Of a stretch of 64,000 nt of DNA, positions 52,427 to 61,110 are shown piece after piece. The DNA is from VBAS01 sp964444975. GTDB taxonomy: Bacteria > Bacteroidota > Bacteroidia > Chitinophagales > Chitinophagaceae. Both the position numbers and the translations under genes were made by a program. Location: positions 53,946-117,945 of the forward strand of contig CAYUJD010000001.1 of assembly GCA_964444975.1 (NCBI GenBank), read 5' to 3'. Under the pieces are notes generated by a model. The model saw only the letters and a list, made by a program, of their open reading frames with translations. It ran no database searches and was not told the origin of the DNA. Numbering within the stretch: position 1 is the first letter of the stretch; the number at the start of each line of letters is the position of its first letter.

Positions 52427-53305
52427 TTAATTTTTATTAGCCATTTGAAATGATTTGATATGTTCCGCTACTTTCAGCATCGGTGCAATCCAGATATCTT
52501 TTTCATTCTTCTTTAAGTATTTCAGAAACTCCCTGTGAGCCGGCAAGGAAACATCCAGTGCATTGCCGCCGCCCACGCCATGAAATAAAATAACCAGCAA
52601 TGAATTTGTCTGCACGGCTTTATCCACCCATTTTTTCATCTGTTCAAAACTGTAATTGCTGACCATATAGCAATCTACATTATAAAGATCGATTTCATTT
52701 ATTTTATGCATCTGAGTTCTTACTGCCCTCGCTGCCGGAAAAACATTTTTCAATCCATCAATAAATGATGAATCATTAATTTTCATATCACCGCAGGTGA
52801 ATGCGAAGGTTCTTTTTGTTTTCCCATCTAAAGCGTGGAGGATGAGATTGGACATTTTTGTTTCATCTTCCATTCTTTTTAATGAATAATTATTCATGTT
52901 ATATTCTTTGGCAACCCATTCTCTTCCTTTGCCGCCGATACAGGGATGAAACAAGGTATGATTGCCCAACTCATGTCCCTTTTCAGGTAACTTCTTCCAT
53001 TCGTTCAATCTTGTTTGCATTGAATGGGAAAAAGCAGTAACATAAAAGGTGGCTTTCAGCCCTAATGAATCCAAAACCGGAACGGCATTATCCAGGTGCT
53101 GATCAATGGCATCATCATAGGTAATCACCACCGAACATTTTTTCCGTACCATGGTTGCAGGGTTTGTGTATAGCAGATAACGGGCAGTTGCAGAATGATA
53201 ACCAGGAATCTCTTTTTCATTGGCTGGTTCATTTCTTACTACAACAATGATATGCTGAATAAAATCTTTTACCAGAAAAAAATTATCATACAACTGATAA
53301 ATCAA
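52427..53305 (-). CDS. Polysaccharide deacetylase (NodB-type), 292 aa or shorter
   Basis: CE4-like metal hydrolase. The NodB motif appears as VVITYDDAIDQHLDNAVPVLDSLGLKATFYV (aspartates and histidine), then ELGNHTLFHPC (HxxxH-like metal site) and FAFTCGD. LLVILFHGVGGG closes the barrel. The N-terminus is unclear: from 53305 the first 50 residues have no signal peptide and no similarity that I recognise, while an ATG at 53152 begins just before the catalytic domain. Relatives normally have a signal peptide, so the true start, or loss of it, should be checked. First gene of the three-gene leftward operon. Confidence 0.78.
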   Translation of the reverse strand: MIYQLYDNFFLVKDFIQHIIVVVRNEPANEKEIPGYHSATARYLLYTNPATMVRKKCSVVITYDDAIDQHLDNAVPVLDSLGLKATFYVTAFSHSMQTRLNEWKKLPEKGHELGNHTLFHPCIGGKGREWVAKEYNMNNYSLKRMEDETKMSNLILHALDGKTKRTFAFTCGDMKINDSSFIDGLKNVFPAARAVRTQMHKINEIDLYNVDCYMVSNYSFEQMKKWVDKAVQTNSLLVILFHGVGGGNALDVSLPAHREFLKYLKKNEKDIWIAPMLKVAEHIKSFQMANKN

Positions 53306-53511
53306 CTTTTAATTACTGGTTTTTACAGTTGTCAAATAATCTGTACGTAATATTACTATTAAAAACAAGACCATCTGTATAAAAATCCACATTGTTGAAA
53401 TTTAGTAGTTTTTGTTCTGTGTGGCCTTTTACATTTGTTTACTTTTCAAATGCAAAGACTTTTTAGAGTGCTGTAACCTTAATTTATTTATCAATCCAAA
53501 ATTTATTTATT

Positions 53512-54630
53512 ATGAAAAAAAGATTACTTTTTTTCGGAGGGATTTTATGTGCCATAGGAGTCATGTCCTGCCAAAAAAGCATTAAGAATTCAGATCCGGA
53601 GGGCTCAGAAATCTACGGGGCTTTTAGTCAAAATTCTAATCTTCAGCCGGAGTCAAATTTTTTCGATCCATCCGGATTGATTTCACCCAGCCAACATGGG
53701 GTGTTAGATACATTGCAAAAAGGATTTAAGTTCACTGAAGGCCCTGCAGTAGATAAACACGGAAATGTTTTTTTTACAGATCAGCCAGACGACAGGATTT
53801 ATAAATGGAATGTTGTTACCGGTCAGGCTACCTTGTTCATGCAGGGAACCGGTCGTTCAAATGGTATGGCATTTAATAAGGATGGTCACCTGATATCCTG
53901 TGCAGATATGCATGGTGAAGTATGGAAAATACTTCCGAATGGCAGCCATACCGTATTGGTGAATAATTATAATGGTAAACTTTTAAATGGTCCCAACGAT
54001 GTTTGGATTAATCCAATTAACGGGGGCATGTATATAACCGATCCCATGTTTCCAAGAGGATATTGGGAAAATTCAGATCCACGCAAAGCAAATAACCCGG
54101 GATGGCCTCCTGTGTATTCCGACCAGGGAGCCGGTATTGCAGGGCATGTTTATTATCTCGCAGCCGGAAGCAATACGTTGGTAAGAGTTACTGGATCTTT
54201 TCCGGAGTGGAATCCTCAAACTGCCTGGCCAAACGGGATAGTAGGTACGCCTGATGGTAAGAAGTTATATGTAAACAAGTGGAGTTATGACGGATCAGGA
54301 GGTATTTGGGTATTTGATATAAATACTAATGGAACCCTTTCCAATATGCAGCCTTTTGTACCCGGTTTGAATTTTTGTGATGGGATGTCAATGGATGAAA
54401 AAGGAAATGTTTATGTAAGCACTAACCAGGGAGTGGTGGCGTATGATCCGTCAGGAAATAAAATACTTACCATTCCTACCGGCGGGGGGTCCACAAATAA
54501 TGTTTTTGCAGGACAGAATAATAAACTGTTATTTATTACTGGTGGTGGTCCCACTTCTCCTCCGTTTCCTAATAATAACGACAGAATAATGTCTGTAAAG
54601 ATGAATGTAAAAGGGGTTGAAAAGTTTTGA
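53512..54630 (+). CDS. SMP-30/gluconolactonase-family lipoprotein, 372 aa
   Basis: Calcium-dependent lactonase in the periplasm or on the membrane: lipobox IGVMSC at about residue 20. The six-bladed propeller has GFKFTEGPAVDKHGNVFFTDQPDDRIYKW (metal glutamate), LLNGPNDVWINPINGGMYITDP (asparagine), AWPNGIVGTPDGKKLYVNKW and LNFCDGMSMDEKGNVYVST (aspartate). It would open sugar lactones made by the oxidoreductases. Alone in its transcription unit, followed by a strong terminator. Confidence 0.88.
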   Translation: MKKRLLFFGGILCAIGVMSCQKSIKNSDPEGSEIYGAFSQNSNLQPESNFFDPSGLISPSQHGVLDTLQKGFKFTEGPAVDKHGNVFFTDQPDDRIYKWNVVTGQATLFMQGTGRSNGMAFNKDGHLISCADMHGEVWKILPNGSHTVLVNNYNGKLLNGPNDVWINPINGGMYITDPMFPRGYWENSDPRKANNPGWPPVYSDQGAGIAGHVYYLAAGSNTLVRVTGSFPEWNPQTAWPNGIVGTPDGKKLYVNKWSYDGSGGIWVFDINTNGTLSNMQPFVPGLNFCDGMSMDEKGNVYVSTNQGVVAYDPSGNKILTIPTGGGSTNNVFAGQNNKLLFITGGGPTSPPFPNNNDRIMSVKMNVKGVEKF

Positions 54631-54670
54631 ATAAAGAAAGTAGTAGATATTTCAAGCAGTAAAACCGATA

Positions 54671-54706
54671 GGGCTGACTTCTAAAAAAAGTCAGCCTTTC
54701 TTATTT
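54671..54706 (+). terminator. Rho-independent terminator after the 53512 lactonase gene
   Basis: GGCTGACTT (54672-54680) and AAGTCAGCC (54688-54696) form a perfect 9-bp stem, with a 7-nt loop and TTTCTTATTTC after it. Confidence 0.85.
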
Positions 54707-54980
54707 CTTTCTGATATTAGCTTGCCCTGAACCGTCAAAATCCGCAAATCCTCCGGTTTGTTTAGTTACATAATTGAACAAACAGAATTTATTGCCTGTG
54801 AAAATTCTCAAACTGAACCGTATTTGTAATTCGTTGCCGGAATGTCATATTATTAAAACTATATTCAAACACTGTTTTGAGGAAGCGTTGGATACCTGTG
54901 TTTACAGGCAAATAGTTGAAAGGTTAATAGAAACAGAATCACCCGGCATTTATCATTGTTTATTTCAATTTAGTTTCTAA
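54707..54980. other. Intergenic sequence without a supported gene
   Basis: A frame of 68 codons beginning with TTG at 54774 is present but has no recognisable motif, signal peptide or translation signal. I see no RNA structure here. Confidence 0.5.
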
Positions 54981-56666
54981 TTACCATGTCAGCCGGATAA
55001 AAGAAACTCCCTGCCTCGGCAATTCAAATTTTAATTTCATAATTCCTTTCTCAGCTTTCTTCCACTTTGGCGAAGAATATAACTCCAACTGTCCCGCTTT
55101 TTCTAATACTTTATATTGTTCATCCGAAACCCGTTGAGGTTTTCCCATTGTTTTCCACGCCTCAAATGAATTGCTGAACTGATGGTCAACCCTGTAATGA
55201 TGTATCAGTATTTTGTTATTGCCAATTCCATTAACAACTAATTCAACAGGAGAAGATGGGCCCGGTACATTATCATCATGATAATTCCAGACTATGATAC
55301 AAACTGAATTTGCATTTTTGCTTGCAATAGCATTGATGTCGTTTTTTTCTCTTATACTTTTTGTAATTATATCTGTTGCGTTGAATCCGTTATCTGGTTT
55401 AACCAAAATTCTTTTTCCGCCCATCATACCGAACATGCGGAATATATTCAATACGGGCTTATCAACGCCATGCGTGGCTAAGTCGCGGAATCCGGCAAAC
55501 CATTCCTGGTCTTCAAACTCAAACGACCAGCTTACTGCACCTTTCAGGTTCACTTTATATTTATCCATCAATTCATATATCCGTGCAAAGGATGAAGCTG
55601 TGTAGCTTGAATACATCGTTCCATTGCGATAACCATATTTCGGGTTTCTTTTTTCTGAACAGGCAGCACAGCCTTCCGGGTCACATTCACCAATGATAAC
55701 CGGAATATTTTTCAGTTCAGGAAATGAGCTGACCGCTTCAAATGCCCTCTGTATATCTTTTAGCTGAACACCCATATTCATACGGATATGTCCGTCAATA
55801 AACTCAGGCGAACCTTTTGCATGAAAGCCGATATATTGTAAGGGTGTTCCAATTTTTCCGGTTGCATAATTTTTGCCACGCAAACAATGTTCAATAAAGC
55901 CAGTTAAGTATTTGTAAGCTTTATCACTTCGTGGGCTGGTGGTATGCGGTCCCCCGATTGTACATTCAGGACAGGCTTTCTTTAAGCCATCCGCTGCGTA
56001 ATCATATAGCTTGCAATACTCGTCAAACGTACCCGACCAGTATGGAATATCCGGTTCATTCCATACCTGCCACAGCCAACTCGTTACTTCTCTTTTTCCA
56101 TAGCGTTCTATGGAATGTTTCACCCATTGGTAAACCAGCTCTCTCCATTTATTATAATCTTTTGGCGGATATGTCCAGCCCGTCCATAGATTACCGCCCT
56201 TGCTCCAGGTATGTTCGTATGGTTCCGGATTGGTGGAAAGAGCTTTTGGCATAAAACCTATTTCCATCAGCGGTTTAATACCGCGTTGGATATAAGCATC
56301 AATGATGCTGTCAAGAATTGTCCAGTTGTAAACGGGATTACCATCAGCATCCTCTTTATATACATCGGTGAATCCCCATTTAAGGTCAGGGCCGGTAGTA
56401 TTTCCTTTTGAAGTGAGCAGGTTATGCGTTCGTACATAAATGGTAACAGGGCTTAACTGAGTTAACTCTGTTAGTAGTTTCTGCCCGTCTTTTCCTGTGG
56501 TGTAATTAGGTTCATCGTACCCGAAATATGACCAGAAAGGAACCATTTCCCCGATTGGTGTTGCAGCATCTATCAGTATGGATACGGTTTGTGGTTGAGA
56601 AAACAAGACTATGCAAAAGAAAAGAAGAGGTATAATTGCAAGATGGCGTTTCATCTTTCCCGTCAT
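54981..56666 (-). CDS. Glycoside hydrolase family 39-like protein, 561 aa
   Basis: Exported glycosidase (signal peptide after the second ATG, KRHLAIIPLLFFCIVLFSQPQ; the ATG at 56654 is an equally good start). The (beta/alpha)8 clan A core shows SWLWQVWNEPDIPYW with the acid/base glutamate at about residue 210 and KNIPVIIGECDPEGC with the probable nucleophile glutamate. A C-terminal beta domain follows (NDINAIASKNANSVCIIVWNYHDDN, VELVVNGIG). Family members are beta-xylosidases and alpha-L-iduronidases; related activities on plant side chains are also possible. It starts 2 bp after the GH95 reading frame ends, so it belongs to the same operon. Confidence 0.82.
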   Translation of the reverse strand: MTGKMKRHLAIIPLLFFCIVLFSQPQTVSILIDAATPIGEMVPFWSYFGYDEPNYTTGKDGQKLLTELTQLSPVTIYVRTHNLLTSKGNTTGPDLKWGFTDVYKEDADGNPVYNWTILDSIIDAYIQRGIKPLMEIGFMPKALSTNPEPYEHTWSKGGNLWTGWTYPPKDYNKWRELVYQWVKHSIERYGKREVTSWLWQVWNEPDIPYWSGTFDEYCKLYDYAADGLKKACPECTIGGPHTTSPRSDKAYKYLTGFIEHCLRGKNYATGKIGTPLQYIGFHAKGSPEFIDGHIRMNMGVQLKDIQRAFEAVSSFPELKNIPVIIGECDPEGCAACSEKRNPKYGYRNGTMYSSYTASSFARIYELMDKYKVNLKGAVSWSFEFEDQEWFAGFRDLATHGVDKPVLNIFRMFGMMGGKRILVKPDNGFNATDIITKSIREKNDINAIASKNANSVCIIVWNYHDDNVPGPSSPVELVVNGIGNNKILIHHYRVDHQFSNSFEAWKTMGKPQRVSDEQYKVLEKAGQLELYSSPKWKKAEKGIMKLKFELPRQGVSFIRLTW

Positions 56667-56668
56667 TA

Positions 56669-59164
56669 TTAGTTATTAATCATTGTATATAATTCTCCCT
56701 TTTGGGTTGATATATCATAAAGCCATGTTTTCTGCAGCTTCGGCCATTCAATCTTTGCCCTTGGTGAAATAACAGGCGCTGCCGTTTCTTCAGTTTTATA
56801 GAATGGGTTAGTGTTTTCGCCGGCAGCTTTTACAATTGCCGCACCATTAATCATTCTCATTTCGTTGGGCAGGCGCAAACGAAGATTGCCGCCTAAGTTT
56901 GATTTGATGACAAGTTTTGCAAGCTTACCCTCTTTCCATTGCATATTTACAATTTCAAAACCACCGGGTGCCCTTAAGCCGGTGATACTTCCTTTGCTCA
57001 TCCATACATCAGGTAATGCGGGCAATAAATGAACAGCACCATCGCTGCTTTGCATCAGCATTTCTGTAATACCGGAAGTGCATCCAAAGTTTCCGTCAAT
57101 CTGGAATGGCGGATGCGCATCAAATAAATTATTGTAGGTGCCCCCGCCGCCTTCAATAGTGCCGGCAGGCGATAGTTGATTTTGTATCAGCTTATATGCA
57201 TGATTGCCATCCAGCATTTTTGCCCACCAGTTCACTTTCCATCCCATGCTCTAACCAGTAGATACATCACCCCGCTGAAGCAATGTGTTTTTTGCAGCGC
57301 TGTATAATTGCGGTGTACGGTAAGGAGAAATTTGATTGGACGGAAACAATCCGTACAGATGCGAAATATGACGGTGGTGGTCTTTTGGGTCATCCACATC
57401 ATCCAGCCACTCCTGCAACTGGCCATGCTGGCCGATATGCATTGGCGCTAAACGGTTGCGCAGTTGTTTTAATGTATCAGCAAATGCTTTGTCTTTATTT
57501 AAAATTGTTGCGGCGCGGATAACAGAACTGAATACATCAAAGATGATTTGATTGGTCATTGTTGTACCTGCATCTAACGAAGAACCCTGGTGAGCGGCGG
57601 GTGCATTCTCGGGAGACATATCAGGATTTACAACAAGCCATTTATTTTTTGGATGCTCAATTAAAAAATCAACATAAAAAGTTGCTGCGCCTTTTAATGC
57701 CGGATAAACAGATGCTAAATAATTTTTATCACCGTTGTATAAATAATGTTCCCAAAGATGCTGGCTTGTCCAGCCGCCGCCCTGCGTCCATGCACCCCAG
57801 AAGGGGCCATCCACTGCACCGGTTGCACGCCAGATATCAGTATTGTGATGTGCCATCCATCCTCTTGCACCATACATATCTTTTGCCGTTTGCTGACCTG
57901 TGATGGACATTTCCTTTACCATTGTTAAAAACGGTTCATGCAGTTCTGCAAGGTTTGTTTTCTCCGCCGGCCAGTAATTCATTTCAGCATTAATATTAAT
58001 AGTGTACTTGCTGTCCCATGGTGGTCTTAGTTTATTATTCCAGATACCCTGCAGGTTGGCGGGCTGCCCGCCGGGTTGTGATGAGGAAATAAGAAGATAA
58101 CGGCCAAACTGGTAATACAGCGTAACAAACTGCGGGTCATTTGACGAATTGAAATTCTTTAATCGCACATCTGTTGGCAGCAAAGCAGCATCCGTTTTTC
58201 CCAAATCAAGTTTTACCCGGTTAAAAAATTTCTGGTAGACCGCAATATGATTTTTTAAAATAGTTGAAAATGTCTTTGCAGTTGCTTTGTTCAGATAACC
58301 CAATGCTCTTTCATTTTCATTGCCGCTTACATCATTATAATTATTAAAATTGGTAGCAATGGAAATATAGATAGTTACTGCATCTGCATTGTTTACGGTC
58401 AGTGAAGTATCCGTTGATGAAACAATACCGCCCCGGTTATTCATTTGTATTATTCCTTTGTACCTTATCATTCCTTTCACTCCCTCATGGTCAACAGTGG
58501 TTCCTGAAAAACTGAGTTGATTAGGTGCTGAAGTTTTAATAACTGCTTTTGGCAGTGGTGTTGAATAATAAGCAGTAAAAGAAATGCTACGAGGTTTATT
58601 GGCTGTAAGGTTTATTGCAATTACCCTGTCAGGTAAAGAAGCCAGTACTTCTCTCGTATAGGTTATCTCATTTATTTTATAAGTAGTTTTTGCAACAGCC
58701 TTTTCTATATCCAGTTCCCGGTAATAGTCTGTAAAATTTTCATGCCCGTTAAAAGCGAGATGAAGATTACCGGCAGGCAAAAACATTTGCCCATGTGATT
58801 TTTTACTTATGATAATCCGGCCTGACAACCGCTCCGCATCTTTTTGTTTACCATCAAAAATCAGTTGACGTAATACAGAAAGGGAATCCAACGCAAGGGG
58901 ATTATCATTCCGGTTAGGGCCGCCGCTCCACAGTGTATGTTCATTCAGTTGGATGGTTTCCTTTTCAACATTTCCATACACCATAGCACCTAACATGCCG
59001 TTACCAATGGGTAATGCGTTTTCCCAGGTAGTACCGGCAGGTTGTTTGTACCAGAGTTTTAGCCCGGGTTTATTTTGCGCCAATACTATTGAAGCTGAAG
59101 AAATAAAAAGTACAGAAAGAAGTAGTTTCAGAATTGTAGTATATCCAGAAAAAATTATCATCAT
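56669..59164 (-). pseudogene. GH95 (alpha-L-fucosidase/galactosidase) gene interrupted by an in-frame amber codon
   Basis: Two open pieces, 57251-59164 (637 aa) and 56669-57247 (192 aa), lie in the same frame, separated only by TAG at 57251-57253. The sequence runs RGDVSTG, stop, SMGWKVNWWAK; GH95 proteins have Trp at this place (GDxxTGWSxxWK), so one G-to-A change in TGG explains it. The first part has a signal peptide (ending VLAQ), the substrate-binding WNNKLRPPWDSKYTININAEMNYWPAE and the alpha/alpha barrel. The second carries HPPFQIDGNFGCTSGITEMLMQS, with the aspartate thought to activate the nucleophile, and the C-terminal beta domain. The product of 637 aa alone should be inactive. A sequencing error or suppression is possible. 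Confidence 0.85.
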
Positions 59165-59177
59165 TTCATTTTTGGGA

Positions 59178-60194
59178 TCAGTTTATTTCAACCATTGCTT
59201 TAATTACACCGTTTTCCGGATCGAGCCAGTTTTTAAATTCGCTGATTACATTATCAAAGCTCACACGATGCGTAATGTATTTAAACGGGTTAACATCCCC
59301 TTTCTTTATAGCTGTAATTACCTGCTGAAAATCTTCACGGGTTGCATTCCGGCTGCTCATCAGTGCCGCCTCTCTTTTATGGAATTCCGGGTGGTGGAAT
59401 GAAATATCACCTTTTTGCAATCCAATTAATATAAACCGGGCCCCGTGGGCCAAATATTGAAACGCATTGTTTATCGCTTTTAAACTTCCGGTTGCGTCAA
59501 TTACAACAGTAGGCATATCACCCAGGGTAAAAGTTCTCAATTGGTCTGTCACATCAGGTTCAAGTGCATTAATAATATGCTCCACATGAAATTTTTCTTT
59601 ACAATACTGCAGGCGCCGGGCATTAACGTCCATGGCGATAACTTTTGCACCTGCTATCCGGGCAAACTCCATTGTGGCCAGGCCAATGGGGCCTGCACCA
59701 ATCACTAATACAAATTCTCCTTTCTCAATATTGGCTCTGCGAATACCGTGTGCCCCGATAGCCAATGGTTCTGTCAAAGCCAATTCATCAAAACTTAATC
59801 CATCACCGTGCAACAAAGAAGAAGATGGAACAGAAAGGTATTCTGCCATTCCTCCATCTGCATGTACACCACACACTTTCAGTTGCACACAACAATTAGG
59901 ATTCCCGTTTCGGCAGGCAACACAAACTCCACAGTTAAAATAGGGAATAAAAGTTACAGTTTCCCCTTTCTGAAAGCCGGGGGCATTATCACAATCAATC
60001 AACTCGCCGGCCAGTTCATGACCTAAAATACGGGGGTAGCTGAAAAAAGGCTGCGTTCCTTCAAAGGCATGCAGGTCTGTGCCGCAGATACCAATCCGTT
60101 TAATTTTAATAATGGAATAATTCTTTTGTAATGCCGGCATGATTCTCACGGAGTATTCCAGTTTTCCAGGCTCTTTGCAGACGAGTGTTTTCAT
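59178..60194 (-). CDS. Zinc-dependent alcohol dehydrogenase, L-galactonate dehydrogenase (LgoD/YjjN)-like, 338 aa
   Basis: MDR-family dehydrogenase. The catalytic zinc site is in GICGTDLHAFEGTQPFFSYPRILGHE (C about 39, H, E), the structural zinc cysteines in CGVCVACRNGNPNCC, and the Rossmann loop in LVIGAGPIGLATMEFA. The stretches GTxPFFSYPRxLGHE, GVHxDGGxxEYLSVP, EFHKxE and SRNATxEDF closely resemble my memory of E. coli LgoD, which oxidises L-galactonate to tagaturonate; this is recollection, not a search result. In this locus it may oxidise a sugar acid or an L-sugar. It is the first gene of the GH95-GH39 operon on the minus strand (13-bp gap). Confidence 0.85.
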   Translation of the reverse strand: MKTLVCKEPGKLEYSVRIMPALQKNYSIIKIKRIGICGTDLHAFEGTQPFFSYPRILGHELAGELIDCDNAPGFQKGETVTFIPYFNCGVCVACRNGNPNCCVQLKVCGVHADGGMAEYLSVPSSSLLHGDGLSFDELALTEPLAIGAHGIRRANIEKGEFVLVIGAGPIGLATMEFARIAGAKVIAMDVNARRLQYCKEKFHVEHIINALEPDVTDQLRTFTLGDMPTVVIDATGSLKAINNAFQYLAHGARFILIGLQKGDISFHHPEFHKREAALMSSRNATREDFQQVITAIKKGDVNPFKYITHRVSFDNVISEFKNWLDPENGVIKAMVEIN

Positions 60195-60595
60195 TTACTT
60201 AGAGGCGATTTCCCTTTTTTATTCATAACATCTACCCGGTGCAAATCCTTTACTATTTAATACATCGGCCTTTAATTATATTTCTACAGGTTGATCAGGC
60301 TATTAATGATACATAATTCGTACCGGGGTTGCTAATTATATTTTGTTACATTTAAATGTGTTTTATATCCATTGGCACTGCAGATTTGATCCGGAAAATA
60401 TTTGTAAACAATGGCGATTTTCTAAACCATCAACCAACCTTTTTTCAGGCATTAAATAAATTTTCCCGGCTGTATTATAAAAGAGGCTTGTGCAGTCAGC
60501 GCAAAAGATCTGTCAGGTTAAAATGATTTTTTGAAATCAGAATATAATTTGAAAAACTAATCCGGGAGAAAATAATTAAGCCTGATAAATGACAC
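60195..60595. other. Intergenic sequence, no gene seen
   Basis: A 401-bp AT-rich region between the dehydrogenase start and the small exported protein end. It probably contains the promoter of the leftward GH95-GH39 operon. I find no convincing -7/-33 pair, hairpin or ORF. Confidence 0.4.
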
Positions 60596-60934
60596 TTATG
60601 ATTTCACCCGTGTCAGCTTCATTTCGCCTCTTTCGTTTTTTAACTGGATTTCGTTTTCATTGATTATTTCCCCCGTGCTGTTGATGGTTACATCGTTAAA
60701 GGAAATAGTAAACGATAATTTCTTTCCATCAATTTTTCCGTTTTCCAAAGGGGCTTCTCCAAACTGTGTTTTCCATGTTCCTTTCAATACGTTTCCTTCC
60801 ACTTTAAAAGTATAATTCACTTCAAAGGTTCCGTTTGGTGTTTCCCGTGTACCTTTCCAGTTGCCGTCAATGGAGGTTTGTGCAAATACGGAAAAGCTTC
60901 CTAAGAGGAATAACATCGTAAAAAAGTATTTCAT
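60596..60934 (-). CDS. Small exported lipocalin-like protein, 112 aa
   Basis: The start at 60934 gives a clear signal peptide (MKYFFTMLFLLGSFSVFAQ); the frame is open 58 codons further but without signal character. The mature part is a short beta protein: SIDGNWKGTRETPNGTFEV, NVLKGTWKTQFGEAPLENGKIDGKKLSF and EGEMKLTR-like ending (ERGEMKLTRVKS). Similar small proteins occur near carbohydrate genes in Bacteroidota, function unknown. It is divergent from the cupin-lactonase gene (176 bp). Confidence 0.75.
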   Translation of the reverse strand: MKYFFTMLFLLGSFSVFAQTSIDGNWKGTRETPNGTFEVNYTFKVEGNVLKGTWKTQFGEAPLENGKIDGKKLSFTISFNDVTINSTGEIINENEIQLKNERGEMKLTRVKS

Positions 60935-61110
60935 ATTATTTTTATTTTGGTTTATTATATGCAGATAGCAGAGAATTGAAGAATTTACAGTACAAACAAT
61001 AATTATTCTTAAAGATGATTTCAATTTACAAACTATCTCTGAACAGACAAGCGTAAATTTGATGCACAAAATACCATTGTTTTTTTTCCTTCTGCTAAAC
61101 CAAAACAAAC

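Noticed and set aside
54774..54980. 68-codon open frame as a small gene
   Set aside because: It starts with TTG, has no motif, no signal peptide and no translation signal, and lies in an otherwise non-coding gap.
21094..57253. TAG reassigned to an amino acid, because both the transposase and the GH95 gene have an in-frame TAG
   Set aside because: The K+ channel and the BASS transporter end in TAG at the expected family ends. The transposase also has a frameshift, so ordinary mutations explain both cases.
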